A stretch of 64,000 nucleotides of DNA from assembly GCA_036742665.1 (NCBI GenBank), contig DAINQP010000004.1, positions 1 to 64,000 of the forward strand, written 5' to 3'. Under the pieces are notes generated by a model that worked only from the letters and a program-made list of their open reading frames with translations, did not search any database and was not told where the DNA came from. The translations under genes were made by a program, and so were the position numbers. Shown here piece by piece: positions 17,796 to 26,475 of the stretch. Each line of letters begins with the position of its first letter. Position 1 is the first letter of the stretch. Source of the DNA: Gp6-AA40 sp036742665 (lineage in GTDB: Bacteria; Acidobacteriota; Vicinamibacteria; Vicinamibacterales; UBA2999).

Positions 17796-20700
17796 ATGAC
17801 GTTGACGGTACGAGGCTCGGTGAGAGGCCTCATGGCAATGGTGATGGCGATGGTCGTCTCCGGCGCCATGCTGATCGCGCAGGCCGATGCGCGCTTTACG
17901 GGCACGGTGCTCGATCAATCGGGCGCGACGGTGGCCGGTGCGACGGTGGTCGTGAAAGATGAAAAAACCGGCCAGGAACGGGCGGTTCTCTCCAACGCCG
18001 AGGGGCGCTATCTCGTCACCAACCTGAAACCGTCGGTGTACACGCTGCGGGCGACCTTCAAGGATTTCGCGCCGCTCGAATACCCCGGCATGCAGCTCGT
18101 CGCGGCCCAGGAATTCAGCATCGACCTGGAGTTACGGCCGGCCGGTCTCGCCGAGACGGTGACCGTGCAGGCCAATGTCAGCGCCATCGACCTCAGCTCG
18201 GCGCGCAATGGCGTCAACGTCAGCGAGCGCGAAGTGCTGAACCTGCCCGTGAACGGCCGGCAGATGTCACAGCTGCTGTTGCAGGCTCCCGGATCGCAGA
18301 ATGCCGGCACAGGCACGTGGCAGGACATCCGGTTCTCTGGCCGCGCGGTTGAACAGAACGTGATTCGCTACGATGGCATCGAAGGTTCGGCCATCATCGA
18401 CTCGGCGCCCGGCAACGTGAACGGCGAAAACAATACGCCGTTCAAGCTGCAGGCGAGCCTTGAAAACGTCCAGGAGTTCCGCGTCGAATCGAATAACTAC
18501 CCGGCCGAATACGGCACCGGCACCGGCGGCCAAGTCAGCGTCATCACCAAGTCGGGCAGCAACGCCTTCCATGGCGCCTTGTTCGAGTACTTCCGCGATG
18601 ACAGCCTCGATGCCCCTAACTACTTTGACAAGCAACGCAACCCGGACGGCAGCGTGATCGCCGACCTCGGCAAGTCGAAGCTGAGGCAAAACCAGTTCGG
18701 CGGATCCTTTGGCGGCCCGATCGCTCGGAATCGCGCGTTCTTCTTCGGGAGCTATGAGGGCTACCGCCTCGACGCCGGGCTGAACTTCATCGAGGCCGTG
18801 CCGAGCGCCGCCGCGTGGGCGCGTGCCGTGCCGTCGATTGCGTCGCTCCAGTCCGGATTCGTCTCGCCCGGCGCCGTCATTCTCGCGGGCGCGTCCGCTA
18901 ACCCGGACTTCGACATCGCGCAGCTCCAGACAACGCAGACGGTTCGCGAGGACGCCTTCAGCGCCCGTCTCGACGTGAAGCTGACTCAGAACTGGTCGAG
19001 CTACTACCGCTTCTTCCGCGATGACGCCGACAACAACGAGCCGCAGGGCGTCACCGGACGCCGGTTCAACGTGACTTCCAAGCCGACCAACTTCGTCGCC
19101 AATCTGCAGGGCCTCATGGGCACCACTACGACGAACGACCTGAAGTTCGGGTATAACGCCGCCAATTCCACGTCGCACGGCATCGCGGGCACGCCGACCT
19201 TCCAGGGTATCGCCTTCAGCCTGAGCGGATCGGTGGCCAACAATGGCATCTCGGGTCAGGGCGCCACGTCCGGCATCGCCAGCCCGGGCGGCCTGGTGCG
19301 CGTGAACAGCGCCGGCAACGGCGAGTCGGCTCCCTACGAGCCCTACTCGCTGACGTTCGCCGACACGCTGAGCAGCGTCAGGGGCAATCACTATCTCAAG
19401 GTCGGCGGCGACCTGCGGATCATCCGCATGGCCACCGACCAGGTCGGCGGCATCACCTACACCTACCAGAACATCGGCAACTTCCTGAACAACATCCCGC
19501 AGCAGATTCAATACTTCGGCGACCTCAGCGAGCCCAGCCCGTTCCACAACGGCGCCACGGGATTGAAGCACACCGCGCAGGAGTACTACGTCGGCTTCGC
19601 ACAGGACGAGTGGAGAGTGTCGTCGAAGGTGACGTTCAACTACGGCCTGCGCTACGACTACTACACGCCGATGAAGGAGCGCGATAACCGGATCGTCAAG
19701 TTCAACATCGACAACGGTGCGCTCGATCCGGACACGACGCCGTTATTCAAGACGAAGAAGAACAGCGTCCAGCCCCGCGTCTCGTCGACCTACGCGATGT
19801 CGAACAAGACCGTGCTCCGCGGCGGGTTCGGCATCTTCGTCGGTCCGGGTCAGACGGAGGACCAGATCCAGCCGATCGAAGCCGAACGCATCAGCACCAC
19901 CGCCACCAGCGGCGCGTTCCTCTTCTTCCCGGTTGACGAGAACGCGATTCGCGCAAACTTCACAAATAATCCGAACAACCGGTCGTATCAGCCGCGCGCC
20001 TACGCCAACGACTACACGCTGCCGGAGCGGGTCTACCAGTACACCGCATCCGTTCAGCAGGAACTGCCGGGTGCGACGACGGCGACGATCGCGTATGTCG
20101 GCAGCCAGGGTCGGAACCTGTTCCTTCGCAGCGTGGCGAATCGGATCGTCGGCGTGTTGCCGTCGGGCACGGCACTCCGCGAGTTTGACATCATCACGTG
20201 CGCGAACGGGGCCGTTCAGGACGGGCGCACGACGCCGAACACCACTTCGAACTTGTGCGCGGGGTCCACGGCGGCCAGCAAGCAATCGCCGTACGCCGAA
20301 GTCGACTACAAGACCAGCGGCGGCCACGACGGCTATAACGCGCTGCAAATCGCGCTGCAAAAGCGGTCGGTGAGGGGCCTGGCGCTGAACGGCCAGTACA
20401 CGCTCGGCTACAGCAAGGGCAACACGGGTGGATCGAACGAGGCTGTCACCGCCGGCAACAATGCGCGGGCGATCGCGGAATTCGACTACGACGACGGTTA
20501 CAACAATTTCGACATCCGCCACACCTTCAACGTCAGCGCGCTCTACACGGTGCCAGGCCAGGGCGCGTGGGCGGGCGGCTGGGAGATTGGCGGCATCTTG
20601 AACGGACGCAGCGGCCTGCCGATTCCGGTGCTCGTCACCCGTCCTGACATCGTCTTTGTTGATGCCGCGGGGAACGTGTTCAACAACGCGGCGGCGGGTC

Positions 20701-21182
20701 TGACGGCGGTGGTCAACGTTCCGGGCGGCGGCGCCTCGCGCAGCACGCGCCGACCTGATCTGGTGCCGGGCGCGGATCCGTTCATCAAGGACGGCGGTCT
20801 GATCTTCCTGAACCCGGCGGCGTTCGCGACCCCGAAGCCGGGGACGTTCGGCAACCTCGAACGCAACTCGATTCACGGGCCGTGGTTTCGCCAGGTTGAC
20901 CTGGTGGTGTCGAAGCGAATCCCAATGGGCGAGGGACGCAACCTGGAACTGCGGTCGGAGTTCTTCAACCTCTTCAACATCACCAACTTCACCAACCCGG
21001 TCGGCACGTTACCGAACGCGCTGCCGAACGCCTCGCTGACCGAGGCGAACAAGGTGCAGCCCGGGCAGGCGTATACCACGGGTGCCGCCGGAACGTTCGG
21101 CCGGTACACCAGCACGGTCGGCCGCACCGTCGGTCTCGGGACGCCGCGTCAGATCCAGTTCGCGATGCGTCTCTCGTTCTAA
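17796..21182 (+). CDS. Oar-like TonB-dependent receptor with carboxypeptidase regulatory-like domain
   Basis: An outer-membrane beta-barrel protein of about 1128 aa. It has a signal peptide (GLMAMVMAMVVSGAMLIAQADA), an N-terminal CarboxypepD_reg-like beta-sandwich (FTGTVLDQSGATVAGATVVV), then a plug-like region (LNLPVNGRQMSQLLLQAPG) and a long barrel ending in the aromatic terminus QIQFAMRLSF, as expected for BAM recognition. ATG 17796 is supported by GGAGGTG 8 nt upstream. These receptors are expanded in Acidobacteria; the ligand is unknown. It is monocistronic and followed by a strong hairpin. Confidence 0.93.
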   Translation: MTLTVRGSVRGLMAMVMAMVVSGAMLIAQADARFTGTVLDQSGATVAGATVVVKDEKTGQERAVLSNAEGRYLVTNLKPSVYTLRATFKDFAPLEYPGMQLVAAQEFSIDLELRPAGLAETVTVQANVSAIDLSSARNGVNVSEREVLNLPVNGRQMSQLLLQAPGSQNAGTGTWQDIRFSGRAVEQNVIRYDGIEGSAIIDSAPGNVNGENNTPFKLQASLENVQEFRVESNNYPAEYGTGTGGQVSVITKSGSNAFHGALFEYFRDDSLDAPNYFDKQRNPDGSVIADLGKSKLRQNQFGGSFGGPIARNRAFFFGSYEGYRLDAGLNFIEAVPSAAAWARAVPSIASLQSGFVSPGAVILAGASANPDFDIAQLQTTQTVREDAFSARLDVKLTQNWSSYYRFFRDDADNNEPQGVTGRRFNVTSKPTNFVANLQGLMGTTTTNDLKFGYNAANSTSHGIAGTPTFQGIAFSLSGSVANNGISGQGATSGIASPGGLVRVNSAGNGESAPYEPYSLTFADTLSSVRGNHYLKVGGDLRIIRMATDQVGGITYTYQNIGNFLNNIPQQIQYFGDLSEPSPFHNGATGLKHTAQEYYVGFAQDEWRVSSKVTFNYGLRYDYYTPMKERDNRIVKFNIDNGALDPDTTPLFKTKKNSVQPRVSSTYAMSNKTVLRGGFGIFVGPGQTEDQIQPIEAERISTTATSGAFLFFPVDENAIRANFTNNPNNRSYQPRAYANDYTLPERVYQYTASVQQELPGATTATIAYVGSQGRNLFLRSVANRIVGVLPSGTALREFDIITCANGAVQDGRTTPNTTSNLCAGSTAASKQSPYAEVDYKTSGGHDGYNALQIALQKRSVRGLALNGQYTLGYSKGNTGGSNEAVTAGNNARAIAEFDYDDGYNNFDIRHTFNVSALYTVPGQGAWAGGWEIGGILNGRSGLPIPVLVTRPDIVFVDAAGNVFNNAAAGLTAVVNVPGGGASRSTRRPDLVPGADPFIKDGGLIFLNPAAFATPKPGTFGNLERNSIHGPWFRQVDLVVSKRIPMGEGRNLELRSEFFNLFNITNFTNPVGTLPNALPNASLTEANKVQPGQAYTTGAAGTFGRYTSTVGRTVGLGTPRQIQFAMRLSF

Positions 21183-21193
21183 AACGCACACGG

Positions 21194-21223
21194 TCCGGCC
21201 CTGGTGACGACACCAGGGCCGGA
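21194..21223. terminator. Bidirectional hairpin terminator between receptor and arsM
   Basis: A perfect 13-bp inverted repeat (TCCGGCCCTGGTG / CACCAGGGCCGGA) with a 4-nt loop ACGA lies between the convergent stops of the receptor and arsM. It is very GC-rich. There is no T-tract on either side, so intrinsic termination would be atypical, but position and symmetry fit a shared transcript-end structure. Confidence 0.6.
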
Positions 21224-21237
21224 ACCCCACCGCCGAT

Positions 21238-22083
21238 TCAATTCCCGCAACACGTTGTCGCGCAGCATGACCGTGTCACAGCGGGCTTCGTGGCGCGAAC
21301 GAACGCGCTCATGAACCTGCCGTCGATCTGCTCGACCACCTCGTCACTTTCGAAACCGCTGCCGGTCAGAAACTGCCGGGCGTCCTCAGCCCGATAAACG
21401 CGAGTGGGTTCGAGCTCTACGCCCTCGAATCCTGCAGTGGCCAGCTTGTCGCGGTAGCTGCCTTCTTCGAGCGCGCCGGCCACACAGCCGACCCACAGTT
21501 CCATGCTCCGGCGCATTGCCTCCGGCACGTCGTCACCTCGAATGACCACGTCGGAGACTGCGAATCGTCCACCGGGCTTGAGCACGCGGAACGCTTCGGC
21601 GAGGACCTGGTCCTTATCGGCAGACAGATTGATCACGCAGTTGGAGATGACGACGTCGACGGAGTCGTCGGGCAGGGGAATGTGCTCGATCTCGCCGCGC
21701 AGGAACTCGACGTTGGTCAGCCCGGACTTCGCCTGGTTCTCGCGCGCCAGCGCGAGCATCTCGTCGGTCATGTCGAGGCCGTAGGCCTTGCCGGTCGGGC
21801 CGACACGTCTGGCCGACAGCAGCACGTCGATGCCGCCGCCGGATCCAAGGTCGAGGACCACTTCCCCCGGCTTCAACTCGGCCAAGGCGGTGGGATTGCC
21901 ACATCCGAGCGAGGCGAGCACCGCCTCGTGTGGCAACGCCGTCGTCTCGTCGGCGTCGTAGATATTCGACGTGATGGTGTCGCAACAGGACGAACTGCAG
22001 CCGCAGGTTGCCGAGCGGCCGGCCTTGGCTCGCCTGGCCGCCTCGCCGTATTTGCTTCGAACGATTTCCTTGATATCGGTCAC
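21238..22083 (-). CDS. arsM: Arsenite S-adenosylmethionine methyltransferase
   Basis: Methylates As(III) with SAM, giving mono-, di- and trimethyl arsenicals. The 281 aa match ArsM. The SAM motif DLGSGGGIDVLLSA is at 78-91. Cysteines equivalent to the arsenic-binding set are present: C61 in LGCGNPTAL, C149 in ISNCVINL and C200 in WVGCVAGAL, plus an N-terminal CGCSSSCC cluster and a C-terminal CC...CC tail. It is divergent from arsR with two palindromic operators between them, so ArsR probably controls it. Confidence 0.95.
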   Translation of the reverse strand: MTDIKEIVRSKYGEAARRAKAGRSATCGCSSSCCDTITSNIYDADETTALPHEAVLASLGCGNPTALAELKPGEVVLDLGSGGGIDVLLSARRVGPTGKAYGLDMTDEMLALARENQAKSGLTNVEFLRGEIEHIPLPDDSVDVVISNCVINLSADKDQVLAEAFRVLKPGGRFAVSDVVIRGDDVPEAMRRSMELWVGCVAGALEEGSYRDKLATAGFEGVELEPTRVYRAEDARQFLTGSGFESDEVVEQIDGRFMSAFVRATKPAVTRSCCATTCCGN

Positions 22084-22096
22084 GACTCACTCCTTA

Positions 22097-22118
22097 TATA
22101 TTCGCTTAGCCGAATATA
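22097..22118. promoter_or_regulatory. ArsR operator 1
   Basis: A perfect palindrome TATATTCG-N6-CGAATATA in the arsM-arsR intergenic region, nearer arsM (about 14 bp before its start codon). Its half-sites are identical to operator 2, whose centre is 34 bp away. This matches known ArsR-family operator style (imperfect AT-rich inverted repeats). Confidence 0.8.
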
Positions 22119-22130
22119 CGGCCGCCGTGG

Positions 22131-22152
22131 TATATTCGTCAAGGCGAATATA
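22131..22152. promoter_or_regulatory. ArsR operator 2
   Basis: A second copy of TATATTCG-N6-CGAATATA with a different 6-bp spacer, ending 9 bp before the arsR ATG and overlapping its leader. The pair can repress both divergent transcripts and give autoregulation. Confidence 0.8.
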
Positions 22153-22161
22153 GGAGAGCGG

Positions 22162-22542
22162 ATGGCGGCGGACCTCAAGGCTATCGCGTCGACATATAAA
22201 GCACTGGCGGATCCCACGCGGCTGCGCATTTTGGCGCTGCTCGTCGAGGGCGAGGTCTGCGTGTGCGAGATCCACGACACCCTTCGTTTGCCTCAGCCGA
22301 CCGCTTCGCGACACCTTGCGTATCTGCGGCGCACGGGTCTGGTCGAGGCGCGGCGTGACGCGACCTGGATGCACTACCGCCTGGCCGATGTCGATCCGGT
22401 GGTGAAGGGGATCGTGCAGCACGCGGCTCACGCGATGTCGCACGTCAAAGATGCCACGCGCGATCGGCGGCGGTTCGAGAGCTGCTGCGGCCGAGCGCTG
22501 AGCGTCGTCAACGCGCCGCATGCGCCGTGCTGCGCGGGATGA
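22162..22542 (+). CDS. arsR: ArsR/SmtB-family arsenic-responsive repressor
   Basis: A 126-aa winged-helix metalloregulator. The DNA-binding region is PQPTASRHLAYLRRTGLV. The alpha3 As(III) site appears as EVCVCEIHD (C33, C35), the classic ELCVCDL-type box, and further cysteines occur at ESCC (108-109) and CC near the C-terminus. The ATG at 22162 follows GGAGAG. The stop overlaps the next start (ATGA), so arsR heads the operon. Derepression on binding As(III) or Sb(III) is expected from the family. Confidence 0.95.
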   Translation: MAADLKAIASTYKALADPTRLRILALLVEGEVCVCEIHDTLRLPQPTASRHLAYLRRTGLVEARRDATWMHYRLADVDPVVKGIVQHAAHAMSHVKDATRDRRRFESCCGRALSVVNAPHAPCCAG

Positions 22543-23255
22543 CCGGGATGGATCAGCCGATCGACGCGGGTGCGGTCGTGGCAGAAGCGATGGGCACCTC
22601 GTTTCTGCTCGCGGCGGTGGTGGGGAGCGGCATCATGGGCGAGCGCCTCGCCGGCGGCAATGTCGCGATCGCGCTGTTGGCGAATTCTCTCGCCACTGGA
22701 GCGGCATTGACCGCGCTCATTCTGGCCTTCGGGCCAATCTCTGGCGCGCACTTCAACCCGGTCGTGACGATGGTGGAGGCCGTGCAGGGGCGGCTGTTGC
22801 CGAAGCAAGCAGTCAGCTACGTGCTTGCGCAGGTCCTGGGGGCGTTTACTGGCGTCATCGCCGCACAGGTCATGTTCTCGGAGCCGCTGTTGCTGGCGTC
22901 GACGCACGAACGCAGCGGCTTTGCGCAGATGTTCAGCGAGTTCGTGGCGACCTTCGGCCTCGTCACCGTCATCTTCACCGTCTCACGGAGCCGTGCATCT
23001 GCGGTTCCGTTCGCGGTCGCGGCGTACATCGTCGCCGCCTACTGGTTCACGTCGTCAACGTCGTTTGCCAATCCCGCGGTCACGGTGGCTCGCGGGTTTA
23101 CCAACACCTTTACTGGTATTCGTCCAGCCGACGTGCCCGTATTCCTAGTCGGCCAGGTTGGTGGCGCGGTCGCATCGATGGTGATGTGCCGATGGCTGGC
23201 TGGAGGCGTGGCCCGGGCGAAGGACGAGGTCGAGTCGCGAGTGCCGGTGCCATGA
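22539..23255 (+). CDS. aqpS: Aquaglyceroporin of the ars operon (AqpS-like)
   Basis: A MIP-family channel of about 238 aa with six membrane helices. The two NPA-type half-helix motifs are present, the first altered to NPV (HFNPVVTMVEA) and the second as ANPAVTVARGF. In Sinorhizobium an aquaglyceroporin replaces ArsB, letting As(III) made by ArsC leave down its gradient; the same arrangement (arsR-aqpS-arsC) is seen here. It overlaps arsR and arsC by 4 bp each. ATG 22548 is an alternative start. Confidence 0.9.
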   Translation: MTGMDQPIDAGAVVAEAMGTSFLLAAVVGSGIMGERLAGGNVAIALLANSLATGAALTALILAFGPISGAHFNPVVTMVEAVQGRLLPKQAVSYVLAQVLGAFTGVIAAQVMFSEPLLLASTHERSGFAQMFSEFVATFGLVTVIFTVSRSRASAVPFAVAAYIVAAYWFTSSTSFANPAVTVARGFTNTFTGIRPADVPVFLVGQVGGAVASMVMCRWLAGGVARAKDEVESRVPVP

Positions 23256-23638
23256 AGTCGATCGTGTTCGCGTGTGTTCACAATGCCGGTCGCTCACAAA
23301 TGGCCGCGGCATTTCTCAATCAGCTAGCCAACGGCAAGGCACGCGCGGTGTCCGCCGGAACGGACCCGGGCACACGCGTGCATCCGGAAGTGGTCCAGGC
23401 GATGAAGGAAGTGGGTGTCGACCTGGCTGTCGCCGTGCCGCAGAAACTCACGACCGAGTTGGCGTCCGATGCAGATCTGTTGATCACGATGGGCTGTGGC
23501 GACGAGTGCCCATACGTTCCTGGCGTCATGCGAGACGACTGGCCGCTCGACGATCCCAAGGGCCGAAGCCTCGATGACGTCCGCCGGATTCGCGACGACA
23601 TCCGCCGCCGCGTCGTCGAATTACTGAACGGGGTCTGA
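23252..23638 (+). CDS. arsC: Arsenate reductase (LMW-PTP-fold ArsC)
   Basis: Reduces As(V) to As(III). This is the low-molecular-weight phosphatase-fold type: the P-loop CVHNAGRS has the catalytic Cys8 and Arg14, and a Cys pair C82/C86 (MGCGDECPYVPG) fits the redox relay of thioredoxin-coupled enzymes. WPLDDP is the conserved acid loop. Length 128 aa. The ATG overlaps the aqpS stop. The final codons and the TGA lie within a palindromic repeat element that starts at 23630, so the C-terminus may have been replaced. Confidence 0.95.
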   Translation: MKSIVFACVHNAGRSQMAAAFLNQLANGKARAVSAGTDPGTRVHPEVVQAMKEVGVDLAVAVPQKLTTELASDADLLITMGCGDECPYVPGVMRDDWPLDDPKGRSLDDVRRIRDDIRRRVVELLNGV

Positions 23639-23666
23639 CCCGGGGTCAGACCCCGGGTCAGACCCC
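23630..23666. repeat. Family A palindromic repeat, copy 1
   Basis: 37 bp made of three GGTCWGACC units in an overlapping GGGGTC...GACCCC array. The arsC stop TGA lies inside it. It is followed 14 bp later by AACGGCGGTTGTC (23680-23692), a tail shared with copy 3. Confidence 0.85.
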
Positions 23667-23847
23667 AACGACAAGTGTCAACGGCGGTTGTCGCGTCGAC
23701 AATCACGCGACAGGTTTTCCTCACGAACTTCTTGGCTCGCCTATTGAAAGCTCGGGTTCGAGATTTCAACAGGCTTGTCACGCGTGCGGTGTTCGAGGCG
23801 GCAGATCCTGCCAAAGTACCGACGTCGCGCCCATCGATGCCGAAATT
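23667..23847. other. Spacer between two family A repeats
   Basis: About 180 bp between two oppositely arranged repeat arrays. It holds the AACGGCGGTTGTC tail and short open frames on both strands, but no recognisable protein. The whole block 23630-23884 looks like one composite non-autonomous element; I see no target-site duplication. Confidence 0.5.
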
Positions 23848-23884
23848 GGGGTCAGACCCGGGGTCAGACCCCGGGTCTGACCCC
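23848..23884. repeat. Family A palindromic repeat, copy 2
   Basis: 37 bp with the same three-unit layout as copy 1. The phoR stop codon (TGA on the minus strand at 23864-23866) lies within it, so the two convergent genes both end in repeats of the same family. Confidence 0.85.
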
Positions 23885-25648
23885 GCCCTCACCTGGCAGG
23901 GTCACGGTGAAGACGGCGCCGCCGGTGACGGCATTCTCCGCGCGGGCATCGCCGCCGTGCAGCTCCACCAGATGCTTGACGATCGCGAGACCGAGTCCGG
24001 TCCCGCCTGGCCGCGCCCGTGACTTGTCCACGCGATAGAACCGCTCGAATACCCGTCCGAGATCCTCTGGCGGAATCCCCGGCCCCGAATCGGCGACCGT
24101 GATCGTGTATTTCCCATTCAGACGCGACGCCGCCAGCGTGACATCCGCACCATCGGGCGAATAGTTGACCGCGTTCTCCACCAGATTGCGAACGATGTCG
24201 TGCAGCTTGGCCGGATCGCCCTCGACCTGCGTCGCATCCTGCGCCACCTCGATCGCCACACGCTGGCCCTTCGCCTCGATCGACGGCGACAGATCGGCAA
24301 TGACGCCGCTGAAGATCTGTCGCACGTCACAGCGCGTCATCTCCAGTGCCTCCTGACGGGCATCGAGCCGCGCCAGCCGCAGCAGATCTTTCACCAGCCG
24401 CTCCATTCGCGTGGTATGGCGCGCGATGATCTCGAGAAACTTCTGCGTGCCGTCAGCAACGCCTGCGCCACCGGCGCCCTCGTCGAGCAAGGCCTCGACG
24501 TAACCGCGAATCGCCGTCAACGGCGTGCGAAGCTCGTGCGACACGTTGGCGACGAAGTCGCGCCGGATCTGATCGGCGCGCCGCAGGTCGGTGATGTCGT
24601 GCAGCACGAGCACTGCGCCACCGCCGCCGCTGCCGGAAACAGACGCGGCACGCGCAAAAAACGTACGCCCCGGGTCGCGCGTCAGCGCCACCTCCAGGCT
24701 GCCCGCATCCTCACCGCTCAGCGCGCGGGTGAGCTGCGCCGCGATATCAGGGTGACGAATCACCTCGAGATACGAACGGCTCGTCGCCGACGGATCGACG
24801 CGCAGCATCTCCTGCGCCGCACGATTCACAAGCTGCAACCGTCCTTGCCGATCGACGAGGAGGACGCCTTCGACCATGCCGGCGAGAATCGCTCCCATCC
24901 GCGCGCGATCGCGGGAGAGCTCTTCGAGCCGCCCACCGAGTTCCTGCACGGACGTATCGAGCGCACGGGCGACCGTGCCGAGCTCGTCGTTGCCGTAGTC
25001 GTAGGTCGATCGCGAGAGATCGCCGGCTGAATACCGGTCGGCGACGCGGGCAATCGCTTGCACCCGTCGCGCGAGCGGCGCCGACAGGATCCACGACACG
25101 ATGAGCGCCAGCGGAATCGCGACCGCCATCGCCGTCAACGCCGCGCGTCGAATGGCCGCGAGTTGTTCATCGATGTCAGTGAGCGGAAGAGCGAGACGCA
25201 CATATCGCACCACCGGATGCGATGCACGAACGGCGACGTACAGCATGTCGGTATCCACAGTTGTGCTGTATCGCTGGCTGGTGCCGAGGCCTCGCTGGCG
25301 TGCGGCGACGACTTCCGGCCGTAACGCGTGATTCTCGAGCGAGTCGAGGGTCTCGGCAGGCTGCGTGGAATCGCCCACCACACGCCCGTCCTCGGCAACC
25401 AACGTGATGCGAGTGGAGACGAGCTGCCCGAGCCGATCGGCTTCGGCGTCGAGTGCCCGGCCATCGATGGCCGGCGCTTGTGACAGGAGTTCGGCGATGA
25501 GCCGCGCTTCATCGGCGAGCCGCTGCTCGAGCGCAGATCGCTGCTGGCTGCGAGCCTGCCACGACAGCAACGCGGCGAGCGCGACCAGCGATACTGCGGC
25601 CGCCACCACAGAGGCAACGAATACCTTGGTGCGAAAGCTGGTGCGCAT
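23864..25648 (-). CDS. phoR: Phosphate-type sensor histidine kinase (PhoR-like)
   Basis: A membrane sensor kinase of 594 aa. It has TM1 near residues 8-30, an extracytoplasmic sensor of about 120 residues, TM2 (ALTAMAVAIPLALIVSWIL), HAMP, a PAS domain (GMVEGVLLVDRQG), HisKA (FVANVSHELRTPLTAIRGY, phospho-acceptor His) and HATPase_c (N-box LVENAVNYSP, G1 DSGPGIP, G2 GGTGLGLAIV). It lies downstream of phoB on the same strand, forming the PhoBR pair beside pit. The last codons (GGVRPGV) are encoded by repeat DNA, a probable replacement of the native tail. Confidence 0.92.
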   Translation of the reverse strand: MRTSFRTKVFVASVVAAAVSLVALAALLSWQARSQQRSALEQRLADEARLIAELLSQAPAIDGRALDAEADRLGQLVSTRITLVAEDGRVVGDSTQPAETLDSLENHALRPEVVAARQRGLGTSQRYSTTVDTDMLYVAVRASHPVVRYVRLALPLTDIDEQLAAIRRAALTAMAVAIPLALIVSWILSAPLARRVQAIARVADRYSAGDLSRSTYDYGNDELGTVARALDTSVQELGGRLEELSRDRARMGAILAGMVEGVLLVDRQGRLQLVNRAAQEMLRVDPSATSRSYLEVIRHPDIAAQLTRALSGEDAGSLEVALTRDPGRTFFARAASVSGSGGGGAVLVLHDITDLRRADQIRRDFVANVSHELRTPLTAIRGYVEALLDEGAGGAGVADGTQKFLEIIARHTTRMERLVKDLLRLARLDARQEALEMTRCDVRQIFSGVIADLSPSIEAKGQRVAIEVAQDATQVEGDPAKLHDIVRNLVENAVNYSPDGADVTLAASRLNGKYTITVADSGPGIPPEDLGRVFERFYRVDKSRARPGGTGLGLAIVKHLVELHGGDARAENAVTGGAVFTVTLPGEGGVRPGV

Positions 25649-25695
25649 ATCCGGGGCAGATCGTGATTCTTGCGCTCGAGGCGTTCACGCAAGAA

Positions 25696-26385
25696 TCAAG
25701 ACATGACGCCATCTTCCACAAGCTTGTAACCGAACTGTTTCACGGTCACGAGCGCGTCAACCAGGAACGGTAATTTTTCACGCAGCCGCCGGACGTGGAC
25801 GTCCACGGTGCGTGTCCCTCCCGTATAACGGTAGCCCCAGACGTCACCGAGCAGCAGATCCCGCGAGAGGACACGTCCGCGATGCTGCAGCAAGTACTGC
25901 AACAGCATGAACTCCTTGGCCGTCAGCTTCACCTCACGTCCCTCGTCCAGCACGGTATGCCGGCCCAGGTCCATGACCACTGGGCCGAACGCAAGCGTTG
26001 AGCCTTCCGGCTCCGTCCGCTTCGATCGGCGCATCAACGCGCGCACGCGCGCGACCAGCTCGTTGGGGCTGAACGGCTTCGAAATGTAATCGTCGGCGCC
26101 GATTTCGAGACCGATGATGCGGTCGCTCTCTTCGGCGCGCGCCGTGAGCATGATGATCGGAATCGCCGCAGTGTTCTTGTCCGCCCGCAGCGCACGACAG
26201 ACTTCCAGGCCGCTCAAGCCTGGCAGCATGATGTCGAGGATGACGAGGTCGGCCGGGTTGCGGCGGGCGCTGGCCAGTGCCTCGTCCCCGGTTCCCGTGA
26301 TGTGTGCGCGCCAACCGGCGCGCGAAAAGTAGTGGGCAATCAGATCGGCGATGTCGCGATCGTCCTCGGCGACGAGTATGTTCAC
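25696..26385 (-). CDS. phoB: PhoB-like response regulator
   Basis: A 229-aa OmpR/PhoB-family regulator: receiver with the AEDDRD acidic patch, Asp51 in LDIMLPG, MLTAR and ISKPF, then a winged helix (EFMLLQYLLQHRGRVLSRDLLLGDVWGY, TVDVHVRRLREKL). It lies 47 bp upstream of phoR on the same strand and follows pit and DUF47, the context of phosphate-starvation control. It would bind Pho boxes as a dimer after phosphorylation by PhoR. Assignment to phosphate rather than another signal rests on context. Confidence 0.92.
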   Translation of the reverse strand: MNILVAEDDRDIADLIAHYFSRAGWRAHITGTGDEALASARRNPADLVILDIMLPGLSGLEVCRALRADKNTAAIPIIMLTARAEESDRIIGLEIGADDYISKPFSPNELVARVRALMRRSKRTEPEGSTLAFGPVVMDLGRHTVLDEGREVKLTAKEFMLLQYLLQHRGRVLSRDLLLGDVWGYRYTGGTRTVDVHVRRLREKLPFLVDALVTVKQFGYKLVEDGVMS

Positions 26386-26475
26386 GTCGCCGTCATTATC
26401 CCATGCGGCTTACAACGTTCGCCGGCCGCTCCCGCCTTCGCCCCCGGCGCGACGCGGACACGTTGGTGGGACACG

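Noticed and set aside
18267..19571. A 434-codon minus-strand frame opposite the Oar-like receptor
   Set aside because: Antisense to a well-supported receptor; low-complexity composition and no domain.
23630..23884. Family A repeats as a CRISPR array
   Set aside because: Units are overlapping palindromes, not direct repeats separated by unique spacers of constant length, and no cas gene is present.
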